Shown here: positions 19,852-30,579 of the stretch, one piece after another | Layout: each line of letters opens with the position of its first letter | Numbering within the stretch: position 1 is the stretch's first letter | From: Lysobacterales bacterium | GTDB lineage: Bacteria; Pseudomonadota; Gammaproteobacteria; Xanthomonadales; Wenzhouxiangellaceae | Length of the DNA stretch: 64,000 bases | Assembly: GCA_002722315.1 (NCBI GenBank) | Contig: PBLG01000046.1 | Coordinates: forward strand, 290,236-354,235 | Direction of reading: 5' to 3' | The notes under the pieces: generated by a model | Seen by the model: only the letters and a program-made list of their open reading frames with translations | Database searches by the model: none | What the model was told of the DNA's origin: nothing | Made by a program: the position numbers and the translations under genes

Positions 19852-22455
19852 CTAATTGTTCCTGTTCGCCTCGACCAACCGATAAATCGCGTCCAGTGCC
19901 TCGCGCGGGCTGAGCATGTCGGGATCGATCTCCGCGAGCATCTCGACGACCGGATCCGGCTCGACCGGCTCGGGCTCGCTTTTCCTGCGGCCGCCGAACA
20001 GATTCATCTGGGCCGATTCGGCGCGTTCTGCGTCGGCCTCGAGTTTTTCCAGGTGACTGCGGGCGCGGGCCAGGACGTCGTGCGGCAGTCCGGCGAGCCG
20101 GGCGACCTGCAGGCCGTAGGACTGGCTGGCCGGGCCCTCGCGAACGCTGTGCAGGAACACGATGCGGTCGCCGTGTTCGCGCGCGGTCAGGTGGACGTTG
20201 GCGATTCCCTCGTGGTCTTCGGCCAGCCGGGTGAGCTCGAAGTAGTGGGTCGCGAACAGCGTCATGGCGCGTACTTTCATGGCCAGCTCGGTGGCGACGG
20301 CCCAGGCCAGCGCCAGGCCGTCGAAGGTGGACGTGCCGCGGCCGATCTCGTCCATCAGGACCAGCGAATTTTCGCTGGCGTTGTGCAGGATGTTGGCGGT
20401 TTCGACCATCTCGACCATGAACGTCGAGCGTCCTCGCGTCAGATCGTCGCCGGCGCCGATGCGCGAGAAGATTCGGTCGACCGGGCCGCAGCGCATCGCG
20501 GCGGCCGGCACGAAGCTGCCGGCGTGCGCCAGCAGCACGATCAGCGCGGTCTGGCGCATGAAGGTCGACTTGCCGCCCATGTTGGGACCGGTGATGACCA
20601 GCATGCGGCGTTCCGGGTCAAGTGCGCAGTCGTTGGGCACGAACGGCGCGTCCTGGACGGCTTCGACCACCGGGTGACGCCCCTCGGTGATCTCCAGGCC
20701 CGGAGAATCGTCGAGCATCGGGCGATTCCAGTCGAGCATTTCGGCGCGCTGGGCGAACGTGGCCAGCACGTCCAGCGTGGCGATGGCGCCGGCCAGTCTC
20801 GAAAGTTCGGCGTGTTCGGCGGCCAGCTGTGCCACCAGCTCTTCGTAGAGCGCCTTTTCCAGCGTAAGCGAGCGTTCGCGGGCCGACAGCACCTTGTCCT
20901 CGTGCTGCTTGAGCTCCTCGGTGATGTAGCGTTCGGCGTTCTTGAGGGTCTGGCGCCGCGTGTACTCGTCGGGGACCCCGCCGGCGCGCGACTTGCCGAT
21001 CTCTATGTAATAGCCGTGCACCCGGTTGTAGCCGACCTTGAGGCTGGAGATGCCGGTGCGCTCGCGCTCGGCGGCTTCGTACTTCTGCAGAAAATCGTCG
21101 GCGTTGCTGCTGAGCGACCTGAGCTCGTCGAGCTCGGCGTTGTAACCGTCGCGAATAACGCCGCCGTCCCGTATCAGGACCGGCGGGTGATCGACGACGG
21201 CGCGCGCGAGCAGTTCGGTGATATCGGGCCTCGGCGGCATTCGTTCGGCCAGTTGCTGCAGTAGCGGGTCGTCGATGGCCTCCAGCAACTCGCGCAGCGC
21301 GGGCACGCGCGCCAGGCCCGCGCGCAGCGTGGTCAGGTCGCGGGGACGCGCGCTGCCCAGCGCGATGCGAGTGAGAATGCGCTCCAGGTCGCCGCCGCCG
21401 GACAGCGTTTCGCGCACCGCGTCGAAACGCGAAGCTTCGGTCAGCGCCGCCACCGCGGCGTGCCGTCGGCTCAGCGGATCACGTTCGCGCAGCGGATGTA
21501 TCAACCAGCGACGCAGTTCGCGACTGCCCATGGGCGTGACCGCATGGTCGAGCAGCGCGATCAGCGTGTTCTCGCTGCGGCCTTCGGGATGACGGTCGAT
21601 CTCGAGATGCCGTCGGGTCGCCGCGTCCAGCAACAGGTGCGCGCTGGCCTGCTCGAAACGCAGGCCGCCGATGTGCGGCAGCTCGCCGGCCAGCATTTCG
21701 CGGGCGTAGCCGAGCAGGGCGCCCGCGGCGGCCACCGCACTGCCCGGGCTCTCGATGCCGAACCCGGCAAGATCGTGCACGCCGAACTGCTTGCAGAGCG
21801 CGCGCTGCGCGGCCTCGATATCGAACTCCCAGTCCGCCCTACGGCGGATCGCGGCGCCGTCGACCTGGATCAGGCCGGCATCGAAAGACTCGGGGACGAG
21901 AAGCTCGGCCGGGCGCAGTCGTTCGAGCTCCGCGCCCAGTACTTCCATGCTTTCGGGTTCGCTGCAACCCAGCCGGCCACCGGCCATGTCCAGCCAGGCC
22001 AGTCCGTGGCGACTATCGTTGCCGTTGGTGTGTCCGCAGATCGTCGCGAGCAGGCGATCGCCGCGATCCTCCAGCAGCGTCTCCTCGGTCAGGGTGCCGG
22101 GGGTGACGATGCGAACAACCTTGCGCTCGACCGGCCCCTTGGCGGTATCCGGGTCGCCGACCTGCTCGCAGATGGCAACCGATTCGCCGTGCCGGAGCAG
22201 GCGCGCCAGGTACGAATCCACGGCATGGTAGGGAATGCCGGCCATGGGAATCGGCTGGCCGGCCGACTGTCCCCTGGCGGTCAGCGTGATGTCGAGCAGC
22301 CGCGCGGCGCGCCCCGCGTCATCGTAAAACAGCTCGTAGAAATCGCCCATCCGGAAGAACAGCAGGATGTCCGGATACTTTTCGTTGACCTGGGCCTTGA
22401 TGCGCAGGTACTGCTGCATCAGCGGCGTATGATTGGCGGCGGCCGAATCGTTCAT
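19852..22455 (-). CDS. mutS: DNA mismatch repair protein MutS
   Basis: This 867-residue ATPase recognises mismatches and starts methyl-directed repair with MutL. The N-terminal mismatch-binding domain has [14 protein letters not shown] and the [14 protein letters not shown] motif, whose Phe-x-Glu contacts the mismatch. Connector, lever and clamp regions follow, then the ABC ATPase with Walker [11 protein letters not shown] near residue 628, Walker [17 protein letters not shown] and ATHYFEL. The ATG at 22455 gives the standard N-terminus; a longer in-frame extension upstream lacks family similarity. The C-terminal tail is complete. Confidence 0.96.
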   Translation of the reverse strand: MNDSAAANHTPLMQQYLRIKAQVNEKYPDILLFFRMGDFYELFYDDAGRAARLLDITLTARGQSAGQPIPMAGIPYHAVDSYLARLLRHGESVAICEQVGDPDTAKGPVERKVVRIVTPGTLTEETLLEDRGDRLLATICGHTNGNDSRHGLAWLDMAGGRLGCSEPESMEVLGAELERLRPAELLVPESFDAGLIQVDGAAIRRRADWEFDIEAAQRALCKQFGVHDLAGFGIESPGSAVAAAGALLGYAREMLAGELPHIGGLRFEQASAHLLLDAATRRHLEIDRHPEGRSENTLIALLDHAVTPMGSRELRRWLIHPLRERDPLSRRHAAVAALTEASRFDAVRETLSGGGDLERILTRIALGSARPRDLTTLRAGLARVPALRELLEAIDDPLLQQLAERMPPRPDITELLARAVVDHPPVLIRDGGVIRDGYNAELDELRSLSSNADDFLQKYEAAERERTGISSLKVGYNRVHGYYIEIGKSRAGGVPDEYTRRQTLKNAERYITEELKQHEDKVLSARERSLTLEKALYEELVAQLAAEHAELSRLAGAIATLDVLATFAQRAEMLDWNRPMLDDSPGLEITEGRHPVVEAVQDAPFVPNDCALDPERRMLVITGPNMGGKSTFMRQTALIVLLAHAGSFVPAAAMRCGPVDRIFSRIGAGDDLTRGRSTFMVEMVETANILHNASENSLVLMDEIGRGTSTFDGLALAWAVATELAMKVRAMTLFATHYFELTRLAEDHEGIANVHLTAREHGDRIVFLHSVREGPASQSYGLQVARLAGLPHDVLARARSHLEKLEADAERAESAQMNLFGGRRKSEPEPVEPDPVVEMLAEIDPDMLSPREALDAIYRLVEANRNN

Positions 22456-22637
22456 CAGTGGCGGATCATGGCGGGACGAGAGCGATCCACAGATTACACG
22501 GATTGGCGCCCGACCTGTGGCTCGGGCTGGAAGCTCGGGTATCGGACGAATGGCGCGTTCGCACCGTCTCGACTTGATGGTGTAAAGATTCGCCTCAACC
22601 CGTGTACTCTGTCGAGATAATTGTGTACCGGCAAGCG

Positions 22638-23135
22638 ATGAATTCACGATACGACGATGAATCCCTGACAATGCGCGCGGCTGCCGTGGCGGCCGAACTC
22701 AAGGCGCACGGTCGGGTCCTGGCCCTGGCCGAATCGTGCACCGGCGGCTGGATTGCCAAGGTCTGCACCGATCTGTCGGGTTCCTCGGCCTGGTTCGAGC
22801 GCGGCCTGGTGACCTATTCGAACCGCGCGAAGTCCGAGGAGTTGGGCGTGAGCGCATCCAGCATCCAGCGTTTCGGCGCGGTCAGCGAAATCGTGGCCGC
22901 CGAAATGGCGCGCGGAGCGCGCAACGTCGCCCACGCCGATTTCGCCGTCGCGGTTACCGGCATCGCCGGTCCGGACGGTGGGTCTCCGGACAAGCCGGTG
23001 GGCACGGTCTGCTTCGGCTGGGTCGGGCCCGACGACGAGCCGGAGACCGAAACCTGCCTGTTTTCAGGCGACCGGGACGAGGTTCGCCGCCAGACGGTGG
23101 CGCACGCGCTCGATGGCTTGCTGTCGCGGGTGTGA
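22638..23135 (+). CDS. pncC: Nicotinamide-nucleotide amidase PncC (CinA C-terminal family)
   Basis: This ~165-residue enzyme deamidates NMN to NaMN in pyridine-nucleotide recycling. It has [22 protein letters not shown], the active-site serine region, [14 protein letters not shown] and the glycine-rich [21 protein letters not shown]. It overlaps thpR by 4 bases and lies upstream of recA, a placement common in gammaproteobacteria. The start is uncertain: ATG 22638 or the in-frame ATG 22671 area would both keep the domain. Confidence 0.92.
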   Translation: MNSRYDDESLTMRAAAVAAELKAHGRVLALAESCTGGWIAKVCTDLSGSSAWFERGLVTYSNRAKSEELGVSASSIQRFGAVSEIVAAEMARGARNVAHADFAVAVTGIAGPDGGSPDKPVGTVCFGWVGPDDEPETETCLFSGDRDEVRRQTVAHALDGLLSRV

Positions 23136-23656
23136 CTGACGAGCGTGCGATCCGCAGGCTGTTTTTCGCCCTCTGGCCGTCGCCGGTCGTTCGGGCGGGC
23201 ATCGTCGAGCGGCGACAATGCATCGGGGGCCTGTCGAAGCGAATGGTGCCGGATCACAACCTGCATCTGACGCTGTTGTTTCTGGGCGATCAGCCGAGCG
23301 ATCGGCTGGATGAAATCGTGAGCGCGGCCGAAGGCGCCGAATCGGCGGGCTTCGAAGTGGTCCTGGACCACCTCGGCTGGTTCGCGCGCGCTCGCGTGGC
23401 CTGGCTGGGCGGGTCGCCACCGGACGCGGGTCGGCGGCTGGTCGCGGAATTGTCGACGCGGATGGCGGCACTGGGGCTGAAGTTCGACGACCGCCCCTGG
23501 GCCCCGCATGTGACCCTGTTCCGCCAGGTGCGCCAGCGCCCGGAATTTCCTCGCGTCGAGCCGCTGGCCTGGCCGGTCGACCGTTTCGAACTGATCGAAT
23601 CGGTGCCCGGACGACCCTACCAGTCACTCGCGACGTTCGCCTTGGATGGGTCCTGA
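23132..23656 (+). CDS. thpR: RNA 2',3'-cyclic phosphodiesterase ThpR (2H family)
   Basis: This 174-residue protein belongs to the 2H phosphoesterases. Both catalytic His-x-Thr/Ser motifs are visible: HLTLLFLG near residue 40 and HVTLFRQV near 127. It starts RLFFALWPSPVVRAGI, typical of the family, which opens 2',3'-cyclic phosphate on RNA ends. The GTG start overlaps the pncC stop (GTGA), so the two form an operon. Confidence 0.91.
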   Translation: MTDERAIRRLFFALWPSPVVRAGIVERRQCIGGLSKRMVPDHNLHLTLLFLGDQPSDRLDEIVSAAEGAESAGFEVVLDHLGWFARARVAWLGGSPPDAGRRLVAELSTRMAALGLKFDDRPWAPHVTLFRQVRQRPEFPRVEPLAWPVDRFELIESVPGRPYQSLATFALDGS

Positions 23657-23730
23657 GGATTTATCAGGTTTTGAGAAAGCGGTCCGTAGAATGGGATGAA
23701 AGCCGATCGGGTTTACGACGATGTTGGGTG

Positions 23731-23874
23731 GGAAACCGCGTCAAAACGTAGCGAGCGGGCGGCTGACGGTGGCCGCCGGAGCGCAGAAACCGGAGTGTAT
23801 ATGTCCATACATGAGGATTTCGAGCACTGCCGGACGCCGTCAGCTGCACGCGCAGTAGTTTTGACGCGGTTTCC
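23731..23874. repeat. Structured dispersed intergenic repeat, copy 1
   Basis: The element is bounded by a perfect 17-base inverted repeat (GGAAACCGCGTCAAAAC at 23731-23747 and its complement at 23858-23874). Inside are nested stems GCTGACGG/CCGTCAGC (23762-23769, 23837-23844) and TGTAT/ATACA. Internal patches match the copy at 36348-36468. It fills most of the thpR-recA gap (23657-23999), which has no gene. Confidence 0.82.
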
Positions 23875-23928
23875 TAGGAAAAGCGGACGAATCCGTGTAG
23901 GAAAATCGCCCGAATCCCGGTTGACCGG

Positions 23929-23956
23929 TTGGCAGCCGACGGCCCTGTGAGATAAT
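23929..23956 (+). promoter_or_regulatory. Probable recA promoter
   Basis: TTGGCA (23929-23934), 16-base spacer and GATAAT (23951-23956) lie 44 bases before the recA start. No CTGT-N8-ACAG box overlaps it. Confidence 0.5.
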
Positions 23957-23999
23957 CGAACCAAGTCAAGAATGCCTACCAGGCGGAGAGAAAAATATC

Positions 24000-25055
<1,056 letters not shown>

Positions 25056-25059
25056 GCGC

Positions 25060-25524
25060 GTGTCGTCGTCCGATTGCTCGACGACCGAAAAGGGACTGGC
25101 CGAGGCGCGCGAGGCCGCGCTTCGGTTGCTTGCCAGGCGGGAGCACTCGGCCGTCGAGCTGAAAACCAAGCTTTTGAACAAGGGCTGGCCGGAAGTTCAT
25201 ATAGACCAGGTCATTCCGGCGCTCGCCGAGGCTGGCCTGCAATCCGACCGAAGATTCGCCGAAGCCTTCGCCAGGCAGCGGGCCGGTCGCTTCTACGGGC
25301 CGCGCAAGATTCAGGCCGAACTGGCCCAGCGCGGGATCGATTCGGCCCTGATGCACGAAGCCATCGAATCGCTGGAAGTCGATTTCGCCGAGCTGGCGGC
25401 CGACTTCTACCGGCGCAGGTACGGCCGAGACAAGCGCGAGCCGGACTTCCGGGAACGCGCAAAGCGCTCACAGGCCATGTACCGAAGAGGTTTCGAATCC
25501 GAACATGTTCACGGGCTGATCTGA
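25060..25524 (+). CDS. recX: RecA regulator RecX
   Basis: This 154-residue all-helical protein modulates RecA filaments. It carries the RecX repeats: ALRLLARREHSAVELKTKLLNKGW, then LQSDRRFAEAFARQRAGRFYGPRKIQAELAQRG, then AADFYRRRYGRD. GTG at 25060 is the first good start after the recA stop. Co-transcription with recA is expected from the spacing. Confidence 0.93.
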   Translation: MSSSDCSTTEKGLAEAREAALRLLARREHSAVELKTKLLNKGWPEVHIDQVIPALAEAGLQSDRRFAEAFARQRAGRFYGPRKIQAELAQRGIDSALMHEAIESLEVDFAELAADFYRRRYGRDKREPDFRERAKRSQAMYRRGFESEHVHGLI

Positions 25525-25550
25525 CTCGGGGCGCCTCGATTCGGCTGGAC

Positions 25551-25589
25551 TAGGAATTTTCCTACCGACGCGGCGTAGGAAAAATCCTA
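25551..25589. promoter_or_regulatory. Paired TAGGA/TCCTA palindromes after recX
   Basis: TAGGAA-N2-TTCCTA (25551-25564) and TAGGA-N4-TCCTA (25576-25589) are centred 25 bases apart, with a further half site TTTTTCCTAC near 25603. A related palindrome TTTCCTAGGAAA lies at 23870-23881 upstream of recA. They look like sites for a dimeric regulator; which one is unknown. Confidence 0.5.
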
Positions 25590-25636
25590 TGAAGATTTTC
25601 CATTTTTCCTACCCCTATTCGGCGTTTTTCCCGACT

Positions 25637-25757
25637 CGATCCCGCGGGATCGTCTGTAACCTTGGCTTCAACTTTGGTGGGGTGACCCGGAAGCAACGCG
25701 CTTCCGGGCTTTAAGGCGGCACTCGAGACTCTCTCTGCTCTTGTGCCGCCTTTTTTA
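25637..25757 (+). ncRNA. Possible small RNA or structured leader-like transcript
   Basis: The segment has a perfect 16-base palindrome CGATCCCGCGGGATCG (25637-25652), a hairpin with a 9-pair stem CCCGGAAGC/GCTTCCGGG and 5-base loop (25686-25708), and a terminator. No open frame of useful length fits. The operator-like repeats just upstream and the terminator suggest a separate short plus-strand transcript, but it could equally be the tail of the recA-recX mRNA. Confidence 0.4.
25713..25757 (+). terminator. Rho-independent terminator after recX
   Basis: AAGGCGGCAC (25713-25722) pairs perfectly with GTGCCGCCTT (25743-25752) around a 20-base loop and is followed by TTTTATT. Confidence 0.85.
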
Positions 25758-25778
25758 TTCTCGATTGATACGCATGCC

Positions 25779-28700
25779 TCAGTTCCCGCCGTCGCCGTTG
25801 TTCGGGCTCGTGGGAACGAAGTTCGCGACGAACACGGCCCAGCCCCCTGACTCGAGATTGCGCGCGATGATCAGAACCGGTCCCGGGAGGCTCAGCCCGC
25901 CAGCCTCGTAGACGCTGGCGAATCCGTCCGGGTAGATCAACTGGCGACAGCCCGGCGTGCCGTCGAGGATGCAGCCCCGGCTCACGCCCATGGGCATCGA
26001 GTTCGCGTCGTCCCAGGCCTTCTCGAGCGCATTGGCGTTGTCGACGGTCGACTGGACTGCGTCCATGACGGAGTTGACGTCCTTGGCGCTGGTCGCGCCG
26101 GCAAGCCCGCCGGCGGCGGTCGACGCCGCCTCGAACAGGCTGGGACCGATCATCGTCACGGCGTTGTTCGGGCTGAGTCGGGGATCGAAGCCGAAGCCCT
26201 CGATGGCCGACGGCCTGATTTCGAACACGTGCAGGGCCTGGCTGGCGCCGGTGATGATCCCGACGATTGATCCGGCGTTGAAGTAGGTCTGCATCACGTC
26301 GGCGGCGATCACGGCGCCGAGCATGCGCGCGGCTTCGCCGAGATAGGGGAGGTAGAAGTTACGGATGATGCGCCGTCGAATGTTGCTGGCGGTCAGGATG
26401 CCCGGCAGCGTGAAGCGTCCGGCCCGCGCCGTGCCGTCCGGACCCACGATCCCATCGTCGCGCAGCGCCTGGCGTACGGCGCCGATGTCTGCGACCAGCA
26501 TCCGTGGCGCATAGGTCCCCAGGATCGCGGTGATCGCCGGCGACGCCCGCAGCACGCCGACCGCCGATGGCACGAGCGCGTTCCTGGCGCTGGCGGCGGC
26601 CGCCAGGTCTTGGTTCAGCGCGTTCATGACCACGTCCGGCACGCTGCCGGAGCGCACCAGAAGATCGAGTTCCTCGAGCAGCACCAGCAGGTCGAGCCCG
26701 ACGTCGCCATAGGGAGTGTCGTCGAATGACCCGCCCAGGCCGCCGGCGATGGCCTGCGCCGGCGTCGGCAGCATGCCCTCGGCCGGCGCGAACGGCGTCA
26801 ACGTGCGCAGCCGACGTACATCGATGTCGGCCTCCAGATCGGCCAGCGCCTGGTCCAGGGCTTCGATCGCCGGTGCGTCGCCGAGGTCGATGGCCTCGAT
26901 CAGCGCTTCGACCAGCGTGCCGAACTGTTCGAGCTGTTGCGCGAACTCGATATGGATGGTCCCGCCGGGGCCGTCGCTGATCGCCGGCAGGACAGCGGCC
27001 CGCGCCAGGGCTGTCTCGGGCGTTCCGGCATCGAATTCGGCCTCGATCGTGAATTCGCCCTGCGTATCGAGACCCGTCTCGATCGTGCTTCCGACCAGTG
27101 TCGGCGCGGTCCCGAACAGCGAGCCGGGATCGATCTGCAGCGAGAGCGTCACCGTCGGCTGCGGGTCCAGCGGTGTGCCGTCGACGTCGCGGATACTGAC
27201 CTCCACCGACGCCGTTCCGCCGGCCGGGACGCTCGGCGGATCGACCGTGACGACGGCGCGAGGCCCGCCGGAAACGACCACCGCGACGTCGCTTGCCGGC
27301 GCGACCAGGGCGTTCGGCGCCGGATCCTGGGACAGCACGACGCCGCGCGGAACGCCCGGATCGTTGACCCGGTCCACCGGTGCCGCCGAAAGCCCGACTG
27401 CCGCCAGCATCGCCAGCGCATCCTGCTCGTCCAGCCCGACCAGCCGGGGCACCGGCACCGGTACCGGCCCGCGCGAGATCTCGACCGTCACCCCGGCACC
27501 GGCGGCAACCAGGGTGGACGGGGCAGGATCCTGTGCCGCGACATTGCCGACGGGCACGACGTCGCTGAACGTGTCGCGCAGCGGATCGGCCCGCAGAGAT
27601 ACGCCTTCGAGGGCCGCGACGGCCGATGCTTCGGTCAGACCCGACAGGTCGGGGACGGTGACGGGATCGACGACTTCGACGACGAAGTTCTGATAGGCGG
27701 GCACGCCGAGAGAGTCGGTGACCGAAATCACGACGGGATGGGACCCCAGGTCGCCCACCGCGGGCGTCCAGGTCAACCGGCCGTTGGCGTCGGCGCTCAT
27801 GCCGTCCGGGCCTTCTGCGAGGGCGAAGGTCAGGAGTTCGCCCGGGTCGGCATCGACGGCGAGCGGGTTGTAGACGTATTCGAAGTCCGGCGAGGCCAGC
27901 AGCGGCGGCGTCGACAGGATGCGCGGCGGCGAGTTCGGCGGCAGGATCTCGATGGTGACCTCGGCGACGTTGGACTGGAGGTCGCCGTCGCTTGCGCGGT
28001 AGGTGAACGAATCGGTCGACTCGATCCGAGCTTCAGGCAGGCGCTGGTTGATCATGGCCTGGTTGAGGCCGGGCAGCAGCCAGTGCGGACGCTCTTGTGC
28101 GGGGATCGTCAGGTCGTCGTTGACGTTGGTCACGTGGTAGCGATGTTCGTTCCAGACCGAGCGCATCGGCGCCCAGTCGTCGGTCGGGCTCTCCCATATG
28201 CTCAGCGCGGTGTCGAAGCCGAACGAGAATCCGCCGGGCACGACCAGCTCCGAGGCCCCGTCGGCGTCGATGTCGGCGAATACCGGGATGGTGTGGTTGC
28301 CCGGCCTGGGATTGTTCATCAGCAGCTGCAGTTTTTCGGTGCCGTCGCGACCGTCCCAGACAAAGAGGTTCGACGACTCGTCGATGAACAGGACCTCGAC
28401 GAAGCCGTCGCGGTCCATGTCGAAGACCGTCGCGCCCATTGTGCGCGTGGTCACCGACTTGCTCCACTTGACCGACCCGTCGCGGCCATCGAGGACCTCG
28501 AATTCGTTGATGTCGTTGGGCAAGGGATGCAGCACGTCGGCGTACCCGTCGGCATCGACGTCGGCGATCGAGATCGGCGCGGTGTTGAAGCCGAACGGGC
28601 GGGCAACCTCCCAGGGTTCCCCCGAGGGAGTCATCAGATCGGTCCCGTCGTGGTTCCATGCAACGATGTTGCCCGGTCCGGAAACGCCGCCTCGCGTTCG

Positions 28701-30578
28701 GACCAGCTCGGGGTAGGGGTCGTCGTCGAGGTTGGCGACCAGCGGGAAGGTGGTCGCCCAGGCGTGCCCGAAATTGTCGACCCGCTTCCACAGCATTTCG
28801 CCGTCGTGCGACCAGGCGACGTTGCCGACCACGATCTCCGGGTCGCCGTCGAGATCCAGGTCGACGACGGTGACACGGGTCGGCGCGGCGTCGGCGACCG
28901 TGGTGCCGGGTTCATGGACGACCTGAAGCGTCAGGCCCTCGTGGTCGAAGACGTGGTAGCCCGCGGGGCCGAAATCAGGGGCGACGAGAATCTCCGGCAG
29001 GCCGTCCTGGTCGAGGTCGGCGACGGTGATCGCTGCGCTGGTGAGCTGGCGGTTGCTCCGCCGCGCCCCGTCCAGGTAGAAGAACCCCGGCAGGTCCTCG
29101 CTGATCCACTTGAGCTGGCCGTCGTGCTCGAAGGCGTAGATCCGGAGCGCAGAGGTCGGCGAAGCATCGGCCTCGCCACCGATGACCAGGATTTCGGGGC
29201 GGCCGTCGAGGTCGATGTCGGCCAGCGCGGGCTTGCTGGACATGTCGAGCTGCCGGCCCGGCATCGTCACTACCCACTCCTCGAGCCCTGTGATGCCGTC
29301 GATCGCGATCAGGAAACCGGTGCAGCAGCCGCTGCCGTCGCCGATGATCAGCTCGGACTGCGGGTCGTCGTCGAGGTTGCCGATCAGCGGGGTCCAGGTC
29401 GACGATCCGTTCGCCCGCTCGTAGGACAGGGTCTCGACCAGGCCGATCGTGCCCACCGGTGCGTCGGGCGTGTAGTCGAAGCCGCCGTCGGCCGCCAGCG
29501 TCAGCGCGCCGCGCTGGGGCGCGTCGACCAGCAGCGCCGATAGCGGGTCGGAATTCGGGTCGGAATCGTTGCCCAGCACCCCCGGCGCGGCAACCTCGAG
29601 GGTGTCGCCGCGCTCGACGCGGAACCCGGCATCGTCGACCGCGATCGGGGGCCGATTGTGGTCGACGAAGACCTCGAGACTCTGCGCATCGCTGGCACCG
29701 AACGTGTCCCGAACGACAACGGTCACCGGGTGGCCCCCCAACTGCAGCGTGGTCGGCGTCCAGCGAACCTGCCCGGTTTCGGCATCGATGCTCATGCCGC
29801 TGGGGCGCTCCGACAGCGACCATTGCAGCATGTCGCCGGGATCCGGATCGGACGCGCTGGGCTGGAAGGTGGTTTCGACCCCGGGCGCTGCGCCGCGATC
29901 GGCCAGCGGCGCGAGCAGGGGCGGGGTGTTGACTGCGACCGAAACGACGAAGGCCTCCAGGTCGAAGCGTCCGCCGCCGTCGGTGGCCCGGACAGTCACG
30001 GGGTAGGTGCCGACGTCGGCGGGAAGCCATTCGATCAGCCCCGAGGCCGGAGCGATGGTCATGCCGGGCGGCGCCTCGTCGAGCGAGTAGATCGGGACAT
30101 CGCCCGGGTCGGCATCGCTGGCCTCGGCGACAAGCGTCAGCGCATCGCCGAGGTTGATCGCACGATCGTCTATAGGCGCCAGGACCGGGGCCGCATTCGG
30201 ATCGACCACGTCGATCTCGAAGGTCAGGGTATTGGACAGGCCCTCCAGGTCCTCGGCGCGAACCGTCACCGACGATGCGCCGACCTGGTCGGCCTGGGGC
30301 GTCCAGGCAATTCCGCCGGTGTTCGCGCGGATCGTGAGGCCCGACGGCGCGTCGTCCAGCGAGAACGCGATCCCGGCCTGGCTGGCGGGCTCGGAAGTGT
30401 CGATGTCGATCGCCAGCAGGCGGCCGACCACCGCGGCCTGAGGGTCGACCGGGACGAACTGGGGCACGTTGCCGGTGCCTTCGAAGGAATTGACAAACAG
30501 GATCTCGCCGTCTCCGGCGAGGGCGGTGGACGTCAGCGCGAGAAGCGGGAAGATTGCGAGCAGGTGTACGGCCTTCAT
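25779..30578 (-). CDS. Exported multidomain protein: Ig-like, cadherin-like, FG-GAP propeller, PASTA
   Basis: This 1599-residue exported protein has a signal peptide (cut near residue 21, STALA). Three Ig-like putative-binding domains occupy ~37-307, with the recurring xWTPxxxxxGxxPVTV pattern. A cadherin-like domain begins at ~308 (NRPPIAVDDAGF) and is interrupted at ~371 by an FG-GAP/VCBS-type propeller (~390-850, with DLDLDGDPEI-like calcium-loop repeats); the domain resumes at ~855 (TDSFTYRASDGD). Another Ig-like unit follows (~880-970), then two PASTA domains (~975-1036 and 1041-1104), then a long region without a recognisable domain. Its ATG lies 1 base after the upstream stop, so the two exported proteins form an operon facing the sigma/kinase operon. 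Function unknown; ligand or wall binding is likely. Confidence 0.82.
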   Translation of the reverse strand: MKAVHLLAIFPLLALTSTALAGDGEILFVNSFEGTGNVPQFVPVDPQAAVVGRLLAIDIDTSEPASQAGIAFSLDDAPSGLTIRANTGGIAWTPQADQVGASSVTVRAEDLEGLSNTLTFEIDVVDPNAAPVLAPIDDRAINLGDALTLVAEASDADPGDVPIYSLDEAPPGMTIAPASGLIEWLPADVGTYPVTVRATDGGGRFDLEAFVVSVAVNTPPLLAPLADRGAAPGVETTFQPSASDPDPGDMLQWSLSERPSGMSIDAETGQVRWTPTTLQLGGHPVTVVVRDTFGASDAQSLEVFVDHNRPPIAVDDAGFRVERGDTLEVAAPGVLGNDSDPNSDPLSALLVDAPQRGALTLAADGGFDYTPDAPVGTIGLVETLSYERANGSSTWTPLIGNLDDDPQSELIIGDGSGCCTGFLIAIDGITGLEEWVVTMPGRQLDMSSKPALADIDLDGRPEILVIGGEADASPTSALRIYAFEHDGQLKWISEDLPGFFYLDGARRSNRQLTSAAITVADLDQDGLPEILVAPDFGPAGYHVFDHEGLTLQVVHEPGTTVADAAPTRVTVVDLDLDGDPEIVVGNVAWSHDGEMLWKRVDNFGHAWATTFPLVANLDDDPYPELVRTRGGVSGPGNIVAWNHDGTDLMTPSGEPWEVARPFGFNTAPISIADVDADGYADVLHPLPNDINEFEVLDGRDGSVKWSKSVTTRTMGATVFDMDRDGFVEVLFIDESSNLFVWDGRDGTEKLQLLMNNPRPGNHTIPVFADIDADGASELVVPGGFSFGFDTALSIWESPTDDWAPMRSVWNEHRYHVTNVNDDLTIPAQERPHWLLPGLNQAMINQRLPEARIESTDSFTYRASDGDLQSNVAEVTIEILPPNSPPRILSTPPLLASPDFEYVYNPLAVDADPGELLTFALAEGPDGMSADANGRLTWTPAVGDLGSHPVVISVTDSLGVPAYQNFVVEVVDPVTVPDLSGLTEASAVAALEGVSLRADPLRDTFSDVVPVGNVAAQDPAPSTLVAAGAGVTVEISRGPVPVPVPRLVGLDEQDALAMLAAVGLSAAPVDRVNDPGVPRGVVLSQDPAPNALVAPASDVAVVVSGGPRAVVTVDPPSVPAGGTASVEVSIRDVDGTPLDPQPTVTLSLQIDPGSLFGTAPTLVGSTIETGLDTQGEFTIEAEFDAGTPETALARAAVLPAISDGPGGTIHIEFAQQLEQFGTLVEALIEAIDLGDAPAIEALDQALADLEADIDVRRLRTLTPFAPAEGMLPTPAQAIAGGLGGSFDDTPYGDVGLDLLVLLEELDLLVRSGSVPDVVMNALNQDLAAAASARNALVPSAVGVLRASPAITAILGTYAPRMLVADIGAVRQALRDDGIVGPDGTARAGRFTLPGILTASNIRRRIIRNFYLPYLGEAARMLGAVIAADVMQTYFNAGSIVGIITGASQALHVFEIRPSAIEGFGFDPRLSPNNAVTMIGPSLFEAASTAAGGLAGATSAKDVNSVMDAVQSTVDNANALEKAWDDANSMPMGVSRGCILDGTPGCRQLIYPDGFASVYEAGGLSLPGPVLIIARNLESGGWAVFVANFVPTSPNNGDGGN

Positions 30579-30579
30579 T

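Noticed and set aside
22456..22637. A possible SOS box between mutS and pncC
   Set aside because: CTGT occurs, but no ACAG at the right distance.
26937..29543. An open frame of 868 codons on the plus strand across the exported multidomain gene
   Set aside because: It is antisense to clear domain sequence, is Arg/Val/Asp-rich without any motif and reflects the high GC content.
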